NCBI GenBank assembly: GCA_050742255.1
Contig: JBOGHU010000035.1
Span: 1-12,974 of the forward strand
Reading direction: 5' to 3'
DNA: 12,974 bases
Source of the DNA: JBOGHU01 sp050742255
GTDB lineage: Bacteria; Actinomycetota; Acidimicrobiia; Acidimicrobiales; CADCSY01
In this document: piece by piece, positions 5,926 through 12,974 of the stretch
How positions within the stretch are numbered: the first letter of the stretch is position 1
Layout: the number at the start of each line of letters is the position of its first letter
Translations under genes and position numbers: made by a program
Notes under the pieces: generated by a model
The model's database searches: none
What the model was told of the DNA's origin: nothing
The model's input: only the letters and a program-made list of their open reading frames with translations

Positions 5926-7257
5926 ATGGACGGCTCTGGTGTCCCGGTGCGGGTGGGCGTGCTGGGCTGCGGCACGGTGGGCGCGGCCCTGGTCAGGCTG
6001 CTCGCCGAGCGGGCCGGGGCGGTCGAAGCCCGCACCGGGCTGCGGCTGGAGGTGACCCGGGTGGCGGTGCGGAACCTGTCCAAGGAGCGCTTCGTCCAGC
6101 TCCCCCCCGGCTGCCTCACCCACGACGCCGGCGACGTGGTGGCCGACGCCGACATCGACGTGGTGGTGGAGGTGATCGGGGGCATCGAGCCGGCGCGGGG
6201 CCTGGTCCTCGACGCCCTCAAGGCGGGCAAGCCGGTGGTCACCGCCAACAAGGAGCTGCTGGCCAACGTGGGCGCCGAGCTCTTCGCCGCCGCCGACGCC
6301 GCCGGGGTCGACCTGCTCTTCGAGGCGGCGGTGGCGGGAGGCATCCCCCTCATCCGGGTGCTGCGGGAGTCGCTGGCGGGCGAGCGCATCCGCCGGGTCA
6401 TGGGGATCGTCAACGGCACGACCAACTACGTCCTCACCCGCATGAGCGAGGACGGGGCGGACTACCACCACGCCCTGGCCGAGGCCCAGCGGCTGGGGTA
6501 CGCCGAGCGGGACCCGACCGCCGACGTGGAGGGCTTCGACGCCGGGGCCAAGGCGGCCATCATCGCCACCATCGCCTTCGGGGCCTCGGTGGTGGCAGGC
6601 GACGTCTACCACGAGGGCATCGCCAACCTCACCCCCGCCGACATCGCCTTTGCCCGCCGCCTCGGCTACGAGGTCAAGCTCCTCGCCGTGGCCGAGCAGT
6701 TCGACGGCGACGGCCGGGAGGGGGCTCCCGCCCCCGAGGTGGCGCTGCGGGTCCACCCGGCGATGGTCCCCGCCGGGCACCCCCTGGCCTCGGTGCGCGA
6801 CAGCTTCAACGCCGTGTTCGTGGAGGGCGACGCGGTGGGCGAGGTCATGCTCTATGGCCGGGGGGCGGGCGGGATGCCCACGGCCGCGGCGGTGCTGGGG
6901 GACCTGATCGACGCCGCCGCCGACCTCAAGGCCGGCTCCCACGCCCCCCTGGGCGTGCTGCCCCGGGCGGTGATCCGCCCCATCGACGAGGTTCGCTCCG
7001 AGTACTGCCTGCACATCGAGGTGGCTGACCGCCCCGGGGTGCTGCACGCGGTGTCGGGCGTCTTCGCCGCCCACGGCGTGTCCATCCGGTCGATGGAGCA
7101 GGAGGGCCTGGGTGAGGAGGCGCGCCTCATCTTCATAACCCACGAGGCGGTGGAGTCGGCCGTGCAGGCCACGCTGTCGGACCTCCGGGAGCTGGACGTG
7201 GTCGACCGGGTCACCAGCCTGCTTCGGGTGGTCGGCCCCTCCCCGGCACCGGGATGA
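5926..7257 (+). CDS. hom: Homoserine dehydrogenase with C-terminal ACT domain
   Basis: It reduces aspartate semialdehyde to homoserine with NAD(P)H (EC 1.1.1.3), the branch to threonine and methionine. From ATG 5926 it has 443 residues, close to Mycobacterium and Corynebacterium Hom. The Rossmann loop is VGVLGCGTVG (10-19). TANKELL (106-112) contains the conserved K109, GIVNGTTNY (160-168) begins the catalytic region, and DPTADVEGFDAGAKAAI (196-212) includes the catalytic lysine K209. Residues ~358-435 are an ACT domain (LHIEVADRPGVLHAVSGVF), which in relatives binds threonine for feedback inhibition. An in-frame extension to a TTG at 5821 is possible but runs through the repeat cluster and is unlike the family; GTG 5917 is the other alternative. 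thrC follows after 7 bases, so the two are an operon. Confidence 0.96.
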   Translation: MDGSGVPVRVGVLGCGTVGAALVRLLAERAGAVEARTGLRLEVTRVAVRNLSKERFVQLPPGCLTHDAGDVVADADIDVVVEVIGGIEPARGLVLDALKAGKPVVTANKELLANVGAELFAAADAAGVDLLFEAAVAGGIPLIRVLRESLAGERIRRVMGIVNGTTNYVLTRMSEDGADYHHALAEAQRLGYAERDPTADVEGFDAGAKAAIIATIAFGASVVAGDVYHEGIANLTPADIAFARRLGYEVKLLAVAEQFDGDGREGAPAPEVALRVHPAMVPAGHPLASVRDSFNAVFVEGDAVGEVMLYGRGAGGMPTAAAVLGDLIDAAADLKAGSHAPLGVLPRAVIRPIDEVRSEYCLHIEVADRPGVLHAVSGVFAAHGVSIRSMEQEGLGEEARLIFITHEAVESAVQATLSDLRELDVVDRVTSLLRVVGPSPAPG

Positions 7258-7264
7258 GGCCGGC

Positions 7265-8659
7265 GTGAAGTACGTCAGCACCCGGGGAGCGGCCCCGGTG
7301 CTCCCCTTCGACGAGGTCCTCCTGGCCGGCCTGGCCGCCGACGGGGGGCTGTACGTCCCCGAGTCGTGGCCCTCGCTCCCCGCCGGTCGGCTGGAGAGCC
7401 TGGCCGGGCGACCCTACGCGGATGTGGCGGTGGAGCTCATGGCGCCGTTCGTGGCCGACGCCGTGGACGGCGAGGTCCTCCACCGGGTGGTGGCCGACGC
7501 CTACGCCGGCTTCCGGCACGCGGCGGTGGCGCCGCTCCGCCAGATCGGCGACAACGAGTGGTTGCTGGAGCTCTTCCACGGCCCCACCCTGGCCTTCAAG
7601 GACCTGGCCCTCCAGGTGGTGGGCCGCCTGTTCGACCACGTCCTGGCCCGGCGGGGGGAGCGGTTGACCATCGTGGGCGCGACCTCGGGCGACACCGGGT
7701 CGGCGGCCATCGAGGCGTGCCGGGACCGGGACGCCCTCGACGTGTTCATCCTCCACCCCGCCGGGCGGGTGTCGGAGGTACAGCGCCGCCAGATGACCAC
7801 GGTGGACGCCACCAACGTCCACAACCTGGCGGTCGAGGGCACCTTCGACGACTGCCAGAGCCTGGTGAAGGCCCTGTTCGGCGACGCGCCGTTCCGGGAC
7901 CGCTACCGCCTGTCGGCCGTCAACTCCATCAACTGGGCCCGGATCCTGCCCCAGACCGTCTACTACGTCACCGCCGCCGTCGCCCTCGGCGCCCCGGCCC
8001 GGCCGGTCGCCTTCTCGGTGCCCACCGGCAACTTCGGCAATGTCTTCGCCGGGTGGGTCGCCCGGCGGATGGGGCTGCCGGTGGACCAGCTGGTGGTGGC
8101 CAGCAACCGGAACGACACCCTCACCCGGTTCCTCCGGTCGGGGAGGCTGGAGGTCCGACAGGTGGTAGCCACCACCAGCCCCAGCATGGACATCCAGGTG
8201 TCGAGCAACGTGGAGCGCCTGCTGTTCGAGGCCTTGGACCGCGACGGGGCGGCGGTGGCGGCGCTCATGGACCGCTTCGGGCGGGAGCGGCGGCTCCAGC
8301 TCGGCGCCACCGCCATGGCCGGGATCCGGGCCGTCTTCGACGGCGCCGAGGCCCACGACGACGCCGTGGCCCAGGCCATGGCCCAGGTGCACGACCAGGC
8401 GGGCGCGCTGATCGACCCCCACACCGGTGTGGGGGTGGTGGCGGCCCGGGCCTGCCGGAGAGACCCGGCCGTCCCCATGGTGGTGCTGGCCACCGCCCAC
8501 CCGGCCAAGCTGCCCGAGGCGGTGGCCGCCGCCACCGGGGTCGTCCCCTCCCCGCCCGAGCACCTGGCCGACCTGCTGGAGCGACCCGAGCGGGTGGTGA
8601 GGGTCCCCAACGACCTGGCCGCGGTGCGGGGCCACATCGCCGCCCACGCCCGGGCGTAG
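7265..8659 (+). CDS. thrC: Threonine synthase
   Basis: This PLP enzyme converts O-phospho-L-homoserine to L-threonine and phosphate (EC 4.2.3.1). Its 464 residues match the long form seen in E. coli and Corynebacterium rather than the ~360-residue form of Mycobacterium. The N-terminus MKYVSTRG is standard for the long form. HGPTLAFKDLALQ contains the PLP lysine K112, GATSGDTGSAA (138-148) holds the phosphate-binding Ser/Thr loop, and SINWARILPQ and PTGNFGNVFAGW are conserved further on. The GTG start is preceded by GAGG with 5-base spacing overlapping the hom stop. Its substrate requires a homoserine kinase, and no classical thrB is in the window; the next gene is the candidate. Confidence 0.97.
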   Translation: MKYVSTRGAAPVLPFDEVLLAGLAADGGLYVPESWPSLPAGRLESLAGRPYADVAVELMAPFVADAVDGEVLHRVVADAYAGFRHAAVAPLRQIGDNEWLLELFHGPTLAFKDLALQVVGRLFDHVLARRGERLTIVGATSGDTGSAAIEACRDRDALDVFILHPAGRVSEVQRRQMTTVDATNVHNLAVEGTFDDCQSLVKALFGDAPFRDRYRLSAVNSINWARILPQTVYYVTAAVALGAPARPVAFSVPTGNFGNVFAGWVARRMGLPVDQLVVASNRNDTLTRFLRSGRLEVRQVVATTSPSMDIQVSSNVERLLFEALDRDGAAVAALMDRFGRERRLQLGATAMAGIRAVFDGAEAHDDAVAQAMAQVHDQAGALIDPHTGVGVVAARACRRDPAVPMVVLATAHPAKLPEAVAAATGVVPSPPEHLADLLERPERVVRVPNDLAAVRGHIAAHARA

Positions 8660-8676
8660 GGGTCCATCGATCAGAG

Positions 8677-8705
8677 CCGCCGCCGCCGGGTTCCCGGGGC
8701 GGCGG
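8677..8705 (+). terminator. GC-rich hairpin after thrC, directly upstream of the next promoter
   Basis: CCGCCGCC (8677-8684) pairs with GGCGGCGG (8698-8705), and CCGGG (8686-8690) pairs with CCCGG (8693-8697) around a TT loop. This gives a 13-bp stem with a single bulged G at 8685. It lies 18 bases after the thrC stop. No U-tract follows, so it would be a non-canonical terminator or pause; the next gene's -10 begins only three bases later. Confidence 0.5.
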
Positions 8706-8707
8706 TC

Positions 8708-8713
8708 TACCCT
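8708..8713 (+). promoter_or_regulatory. -10-like hexamer for the kinase/mutase-like gene, leaderless spacing
   Basis: TACCCT ends 6 bases before the GTG at 8720, placing the predicted transcription start on the start codon. There is no Shine-Dalgarno sequence in the six bases before the GTG, which supports a leaderless message. Confidence 0.45.
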
Positions 8714-8719
8714 GGCTCC

Positions 8720-9877
8720 GTGAACCACGTCGTGTGCGTCCCCGACGGCTGCGCCGACGAGCCGGTCCCCGAGCTCGGTGGGCGCACGCCCCTGGAGGCG
8801 GCGGCCATGCCCAGCCTGGCCGCCCTGGCCAAGCGGGGCCAGGTGGGCCGGGCCGCGGTCATCCCCCCCGGCATGGCGCCCAGCAGCGACGTGGGCAACA
8901 TGGCCATCCTCGGCTACGACCCCGTCCGTCACCACACCGGCCGCGCTCCCATAGAGGCCGCCGGCATGGGCATCGAGCTCGGTCCTGACCAGGTCGCCTA
9001 CCGCTGCAACCTGGTCACGGTGGGCCCCGACGGCACCCTCGTCGACTTCGCCGGGGGCCACCCGAGCAGCGAGGCGGCGGCGGCGGTCGTCACCGCCCTC
9101 CGCCGGGAGCTGGGCAGCGGGGAGGTGGAGTTCCACGCCGGGGTCTCCTACCGCCACCTGGTGGTGGTCCCCGCCCACTGGGGCGACGCCACCTGCACGC
9201 CGCCCCACGACCTGGCGGGCCGGCCCCTGGCGTGGCCGAGGGGGCCGGCCGCCCCCAAGCTGCGGGCGGTCATGGAGGCGTCACGGGACGTCGTGGCCGG
9301 CACCGGCACCGCCGCCAACCAGGTGTGGCTGTGGGGCCAGGGCCGCCGGCCCGAGCTGCCCCCCTTCCGCCAGCTCCACGGGGTGGAGGCGGGTCTGGTG
9401 ACCGGGGTCGACCTCATCCGGGGGCTGGGGGTGCTGGCCGGCATCGACGTGATCGAGGTCCCCGGCGCCACGGGGTGGTACGACACGGACTACGAGGCCA
9501 AGCGCGATGCCTGCCTGGAGACGCTGGCGGGTGGGTCCGAGCTCTTCCTCATCCACGTGGAGGCCACCGACGAGGCCGGCCACGCCGGCGACGTGGGGGA
9601 GAAGGTGACCGCCCTCGAGCGCTGGGACCGCCACATCCTCGGCCCCCTGGTCGAGGGCCTCGACCAGCTCGGCCCCTGGCGCCTGCTGCTGCTCCCCGAC
9701 CACCCCACCCCCATCGGCCGCCGGACCCACACCACCGACCCGGTCCCCTGGCTGCTGGTCGACAGCCGCGTCGACGGGCCGGGGGGCCGCTACAGCGAGG
9801 CGGGCGCCGCCGGGTCGGCGGCGGTGCCCGGGCACGGCCTGATGGCCCGGTTGATCGATGCCCGCGTCCGCGCCTGA
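8720..9877 (+). CDS. Archaeal-type phosphoglycerate-mutase-like protein, proposed homoserine kinase analogue
   Basis: The 385-residue protein belongs to the alkaline-phosphatase superfamily, cofactor-independent phosphoglycerate mutase branch (ApgM/COG3635 type). Metal and catalytic positions are visible: D9 in VPDG, the S55-S56-D57-V-G-N nucleophile loop followed by MAILGYDP, H279 with D284, H288 and D291 in IHVEATDEAGHAGD, D327-H328 in LLPDHPTP, and H337. Members found beside hom and thrC have been proposed as a non-homologous homoserine kinase (the 'proposed homoserine kinase' family, TIGR02535 as I recall). Here it sits where thrB lies in Mycobacterium, between thrC and rho, with no GHMP kinase in the window. 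I favour homoserine to O-phosphohomoserine. A glycolytic 3-/2-phosphoglycerate mutase role is the main alternative. It appears leaderless from its own promoter and overlaps the rhomboid gene by 20 bases. Confidence 0.88.
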   Translation: MNHVVCVPDGCADEPVPELGGRTPLEAAAMPSLAALAKRGQVGRAAVIPPGMAPSSDVGNMAILGYDPVRHHTGRAPIEAAGMGIELGPDQVAYRCNLVTVGPDGTLVDFAGGHPSSEAAAAVVTALRRELGSGEVEFHAGVSYRHLVVVPAHWGDATCTPPHDLAGRPLAWPRGPAAPKLRAVMEASRDVVAGTGTAANQVWLWGQGRRPELPPFRQLHGVEAGLVTGVDLIRGLGVLAGIDVIEVPGATGWYDTDYEAKRDACLETLAGGSELFLIHVEATDEAGHAGDVGEKVTALERWDRHILGPLVEGLDQLGPWRLLLLPDHPTPIGRRTHTTDPVPWLLVDSRVDGPGGRYSEAGAAGSAAVPGHGLMARLIDARVRA

Positions 9878-10760
9878 GCCAGCCCCCGGGGGTGACGACC
9901 GGTCGACGCTCCCCCCCGGGGACGGATCGTGGGAGTGGCGCTGCTACCGCCACCCGGACCGGTCGGTCGGGGTGCGCTGCCGGCGCTGCGGCCGCCCCAT
10001 CTGCGAGGACTGCATGGTCACGGCACCCGTGGGCTTCCATTGCCCGCCCTGTGTCCGGGCCGCGCCGGGCGTCCACACCCTGCGCGACACTCGACCGGCG
10101 GCGACGGTCACGGTCGTCCTGATCGCCCTCAACGCCGCCGCCTTCCTGCCCGCGCTGGGGGGGGCCGGCGCCGCCATCGGATCGGCGAACCCCCTGGCCC
10201 GGGACTTCGCCCTGGTCGGGCCGGCGGTGGCGGAGGGGGAGTGGTGGCGGCTGGTGGCCTCAGGGTTCCTGCACTACGGCATCGTCCACATCGGGTTCAA
10301 CATGGTGATCCTGTACCAGCTGGGGTTGATGCTGGAGCCGGCGCTGGGCCGGCTACGGTTCGCCACCCTGTACCTCACCGCCCTCCTGGGCGGGGCCTTC
10401 GGTGCCCTGGTCCTCCAGCCGGAGGCCTTCACCGCCGGGGCGTCGGGCGCGGTGTTCGGCCTCATGGGGGCCGCCGTGGTGGGCATGCGCCACCGCGGCG
10501 TCGACCCGACGCAGTCGGGCATCCCCGCCCTGCTGGCCATCAACCTGGTCCTCACCTTCGCCATCCCCGGCATCTCCATAGGTGGCCACCTGGGGGGCCT
10601 GGCCGGGGGGGCTGCGGCGGGAGCGGTCCTCTTCGCCACCGAGGGCCCCGGGGCCACCCGCCGGGCCACCGGGGTGGCCGGCTGCGTGCTCATCGCCGCC
10701 GCCGCCGTGGCCGGCTCGCTGATCACCGCGACCACCCCTCTGGTCCCGATGCTCGGGTGA
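9858..10760 (+). CDS. Rhomboid-family intramembrane serine protease with N-terminal zinc finger
   Basis: The 300-residue protein has a cytosolic Cys/His-rich module at 29-65 (C29, H32, C41, C44, C49, C52, H61, C62, C65), resembling a B-box-type zinc finger. Six or seven hydrophobic segments follow from ~82 to ~295. Rhomboid hallmarks are present: WWRLVASGFLH at the first loop, HIGFN (H144, N148) in TM2, the GASG nucleophile loop with S196, and H244 in IGGHLGGLAGG as the dyad histidine, so it should be active. Rhomboids cleave single-pass membrane proteins within the bilayer; the substrate is unknown. The ATG at 9858 is the only nearby in-frame start. It overlaps the upstream gene by 20 bases and lacks a clear Shine-Dalgarno sequence, suggesting coupled translation. 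A link to threonine synthesis is not evident. Confidence 0.93.
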   Translation: MPASAPEPAPGGDDRSTLPPGDGSWEWRCYRHPDRSVGVRCRRCGRPICEDCMVTAPVGFHCPPCVRAAPGVHTLRDTRPAATVTVVLIALNAAAFLPALGGAGAAIGSANPLARDFALVGPAVAEGEWWRLVASGFLHYGIVHIGFNMVILYQLGLMLEPALGRLRFATLYLTALLGGAFGALVLQPEAFTAGASGAVFGLMGAAVVGMRHRGVDPTQSGIPALLAINLVLTFAIPGISIGGHLGGLAGGAAAGAVLFATEGPGATRRATGVAGCVLIAAAAVAGSLITATTPLVPMLG

Positions 10761-11065
10761 GGTCAGGGCCGGCGTAGGCGAGGAGCGGGCCCGGGGAGGG
10801 GCCGGATGCCGCATCGGGGGCCGGGACGCGCTAGAGTGGTGGGGCCGACGGTGCTGAGCAGGTCATGCACCCCACTCCCGTCTTCGGCCTGGTGGGCCCA
10901 CCGTTCGCGTCGGCGTGTTCGAGCTGTGACCGGCTTCCGTGCCCCTGGCCAGGTCCGGGGGAGGGCGGACGCAGCTCCCACCCCGCACGCGGGCCGATCG
11001 GCGAAGAGGGGCGGCGGTGGCGACTGGCTCAGCTCGCACCAGACGATGATGAAACGAGGTACGCC
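10761..11065 (+). promoter_or_regulatory. rho upstream region and ~220-base leader
   Basis: This 305-base gap holds no supported gene. A TAGAGT hexamer (10832-10837) is the best -10, predicting a start near 10844 and a leader of about 220 bases. The leader contains a perfect 12-base palindrome, GGTGGGCCCACC (10891-10902), and a perfect 10-base palindrome, CCTGGCCAGG (10944-10953). A seven-codon frame, MMKRGTP (11046-11069), ends in a TGA that overlaps the rho ATG. In E. coli rho is autoregulated through termination in its leader, so a similar role is plausible but unproven here. No terminator for the rhomboid gene stands out. Confidence 0.45.
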
Positions 11066-12685
11066 ATGAGCGAGTCCGTTCTCGAGCGTTCGGTCCTCGA
11101 ACGCAAGGAGCGCGAGGAGTTGCAGGCCATCGCTCGGGCCATGGGCGCCGAGCCCGGCTCGCGGTCCAAGAAGTCCGATCTGGTCGATCTCATCCTCACC
11201 ACCGCGGGCATCACCCTCCCGGACCGGGCCGAGGGCAACCACGGGGACCGCCAGGGTGGCCCCGCCGCCGAGGCCGAGCGGCCGGTGGCCAACGGCTCGG
11301 CGGGCGGTAGCCCCGAGCGCCCGGACGCCGGGCCCCAGCCAGCCGGCACCCGGGACGAGGACGTCCCGGCAGCCGGCTACCGGGACGAGCGGGGCGACGA
11401 GCGCGACGACGGGTCTCGGGACCAGGGTCGCAACGACGGGGGCCGGTCACGGGGCGAGAACGACGCCGATCCCGGCAACCGGCGGCGGCGCCGTCGGGGG
11501 CGGGACCGGGAGAGGGGCCAGGACGACCAGTCGTCGGGCGCGCCGGTGGAGTGCTCGGGCCTGCTCGACCTCCGCGACGACGGCTACGGGTTCCTGCGCA
11601 CCAGCGGCTACCTGCCCAGCAAGGAGGACGTGTACCTCTCGGTCAAGCAGGTGCGCCAGTTCGGGTTGCGCAAGGGCGACCACATGACCGGGGCTAGCCG
11701 GCCCGCCAACCGCAGCGAGAAGAACCCGGCCATGGTCCGCATCGACAGCGTCAACGGCGGGGACCCCGAGCTGGCCAGGAGGCGGCCGCGGTTCGAGAGC
11801 CTCACACCGCTCTTCCCCGACGAGAAGCTCCGCCTGGAGGTCCCCGGCACCGACGCCAACAACATGACGGCCCGCATCATCGACCTCATCTCGCCCATCG
11901 GGAAGGGCCAGCGGGGCCTCATAGTCTCGCCGCCCAAGGCGGGGAAGACCACGGTGATCAAGCAGATCGTCCGCTCCATCGAGGTCAACAACCCCGAGAT
12001 GCACCTGATGGTGCTGCTGGTGGACGAGCGCCCCGAGGAGGTCACCGACATGCGCCGGTCGACCCGGGGCGAGGTCATCGCCTCCACCTTCGACCGACCC
12101 TCCGAGGAGCACACCGCCCTCGCCGAGCTGACCATCGAACGGGCCAAGCGCCTGGTCGAGGAGGGCAAGGACGTGGTGGTGGTCCTGGACGGCATCACGC
12201 GGCTGGCCCGGGCCTACAACCTGGCCGCGCCCACCAGTGGGCGGATCATGTCCGGAGGGGTCGACTCCGGGGCCCTGTACCCGCCCAAGAAGTTCTTCGG
12301 CGCCGCCCGCAACATCGAGGAGGGGGGCTCGCTCACCATCCTGGCCACCGCCCTCATCGAGACGGGGTCGCGGATGGACGAGGTGATCTTCGAGGAGTTC
12401 AAGGGCACCGGCAACATGGAGCTCCGCCTCGACCGGCGCCTGGCCGAGCGGCGGATCTACCCGGCCATCGACGTAGACGCCTCCTCCACCCGGCACGAGG
12501 AGCTGCTGTTCGACCGCAAGCAGCTCCAGCAGGTCTGGCGGGTGCGGCGGGCGCTCAACGCCCTGTCCGCCGACGGGGCCTCGCCCAGCGCCGCCCTGGA
12601 GCGCCTCATGGACGGCATGAAGACGTTCAGGTCCAACGACGAGTTCCTGGCCGAGGCGGCCAGGACCGGGCCCGCCAGCGCGTGA
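11066..12685 (+). CDS. rho: Transcription termination factor Rho
   Basis: This hexameric RNA-dependent ATPase ends transcription at Rho-dependent sites. The 539-residue chain starts at an ATG with GAGG six bases upstream. Residues 15-48 are the Rho_N helical domain ([14 protein letters not shown]...KSDLVDLIL). Residues ~52-156 are a low-complexity Arg/Asp/Gly-rich insertion, as in Actinobacteria, thought to bind RNA. Residues ~157-230 are the cold-shock-like primary RNA site ([28 protein letters not shown]). The RecA-type motor has Walker A PPKAGKTT (289-296), Walker [11 protein letters not shown] with D375, a Q-loop around SGGVDSG (396-402), and the R-loop KGTGN (446-450). The Ser that follows the Walker B Asp in E. 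coli is Gly here. An in-frame extension to 10865 is open but has no Rho similarity and a poor ribosome site. Confidence 0.98.
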   Translation: MSESVLERSVLERKEREELQAIARAMGAEPGSRSKKSDLVDLILTTAGITLPDRAEGNHGDRQGGPAAEAERPVANGSAGGSPERPDAGPQPAGTRDEDVPAAGYRDERGDERDDGSRDQGRNDGGRSRGENDADPGNRRRRRRGRDRERGQDDQSSGAPVECSGLLDLRDDGYGFLRTSGYLPSKEDVYLSVKQVRQFGLRKGDHMTGASRPANRSEKNPAMVRIDSVNGGDPELARRRPRFESLTPLFPDEKLRLEVPGTDANNMTARIIDLISPIGKGQRGLIVSPPKAGKTTVIKQIVRSIEVNNPEMHLMVLLVDERPEEVTDMRRSTRGEVIASTFDRPSEEHTALAELTIERAKRLVEEGKDVVVVLDGITRLARAYNLAAPTSGRIMSGGVDSGALYPPKKFFGAARNIEEGGSLTILATALIETGSRMDEVIFEEFKGTGNMELRLDRRLAERRIYPAIDVDASSTRHEELLFDRKQLQQVWRVRRALNALSADGASPSAALERLMDGMKTFRSNDEFLAEAARTGPASA

Positions 12686-12715
12686 CCCCCCCACCGAGGC
12701 CTGGTGACCGGCGGG

Positions 12716-12721
12716 TAGGCT
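12716..12721 (+). promoter_or_regulatory. -10-like hexamer for rpmE, leaderless spacing
   Basis: TAGGCT lies exactly 7 bases before the rpmE ATG, and the intervening GGCCCCC is not a ribosome site. A leaderless transcript is therefore likely. Confidence 0.45.
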
Positions 12722-12728
12722 GGCCCCC

Positions 12729-12974
12729 ATGAAGGCCGACATCCACCCCCGCTACGTCGAGGCCACGGTCACCTGCTCGTGCGGCAACACCTTCGTGACC
12801 CGCTCGACCAAGCCCGAGCTGCACCCCGAGCTGTGCAACGAGTGCCACCCGTTCTTCACCGGCAAGCAGAAGCTGGTCGACAGCGGAGGCCGGGTGGAGC
12901 GCTTCCAGCGCCGCTACGGGCAGCGCGGTGGCGCCCGCCGCCGCCCGGACGGGGGGGCCGGGCCGGCTCCGGCC
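12729..12974 (+). CDS. rpmE: 50S ribosomal protein L31, zinc-binding form (3' end cut by the window)
   Basis: Eighty-two codons are visible with no stop before the edge. The sequence [21 protein letters not shown], then [24 protein letters not shown] and [11 protein letters not shown], is a full match to L31. C16, C18, C36 and C39 form the zinc site, so this is the C+ form rather than the zinc-free paralogue used under zinc limitation. L31 bridges the large and small ribosomal subunits. Most L31 proteins end near residue 70, so an Arg/Gly/Pro-rich tail continues here beyond the usual end. The order rho-rpmE (then prfA in Mycobacterium) is conserved. It starts 43 bases after rho, from its own probable leaderless promoter. 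Confidence 0.97.
   Translation, partial: MKADIHPRYVEATVTCSCGNTFVTRSTKPELHPELCNECHPFFTGKQKLVDSGGRVERFQRRYGQRGGARRRPDGGAGPAPA

Noticed and set aside
4318..7281. Very long open frame on the minus strand opposite lysA and hom
   Set aside because: It is rich in Gly, His, Val and Arg without any domain, and is the mirror of third-position GC bias in genuine plus-strand genes.
7211..9208. Long minus-strand open frame opposite thrC and the mutase-like gene
   Set aside because: Low-complexity His/Gly/Val composition and complete overlap with well-recognised enzymes show it is an artefact of high GC.
10865..11065. 67-residue N-terminal extension of Rho in frame
   Set aside because: The extension has no Rho similarity and only a weak ribosome site, while ATG 11066 has a good GAGG and begins the standard Rho_N sequence.
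11447..12742. Long minus-strand open frame opposite rho
   Set aside because: No recognisable domain, and it covers the conserved Rho motor on the other strand.
1..12974. CRISPR array, rRNA genes, riboswitch of a known class
   Set aside because: I looked for regularly spaced long repeats and for conserved rRNA or riboswitch cores and saw none.

Overview
The window looks like a chromosomal segment of a very GC-rich actinobacterium. The core order lysA, hom, thrC, (kinase-like gene), rhomboid, rho, rpmE parallels the Mycobacterium order lysA-thrA-thrC-thrB-rho-rpmE-prfA. GTG starts are common, Rho carries the Arg/Asp/Gly-rich insertion typical of Actinobacteria, and several genes have a -10-like TAnnnT hexamer 6-7 bases before the start codon, as in leaderless actinobacterial mRNAs. 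An Acidimicrobiia-like lineage is a guess; the sequence does not prove it.

Region 1 (1-4337) is accessory DNA with the look of a decayed genomic island beside the 3' end of a tRNA-Arg gene. It holds the C-terminal end of an Rhs polymorphic toxin with a GIY-YIG-like nuclease tip, then a one-base-overlapping Imm26-like immunity gene. A convergent XRE-type repressor gene follows. Divergent from that is a CHC2/Toprim/ATPase primase-like gene broken by two mutually compensating frameshifts and a 3' truncation. About 300 bases of non-coding DNA with phased short repeats and a nested inverted repeat end the region. No integrase is visible.

Region 2 (4338-12974) is the conserved core. tRNA-Arg(CCG) is on the minus strand, followed on the plus strand by lysA (last step to lysine), hom and thrC (aspartate semialdehyde to homoserine and O-phosphohomoserine to threonine), an archaeal-type alkaline-phosphatase-superfamily phosphoglycerate-mutase-like gene, a zinc-finger rhomboid protease, rho and the start of rpmE.

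The most interesting biology is at 8720-9877. No GHMP-type thrB is present, and the mutase-like gene sits where thrB lies in Mycobacterium. This fits the proposal that this family is a non-homologous homoserine kinase, which would complete hom -> kinase -> thrC. Other points of interest are a three-copy 11-mer between lysA and hom, a long structured rho leader, an inverted repeat in the XRE/primase divergent promoter, and the repeat-rich island boundary at the tRNA.
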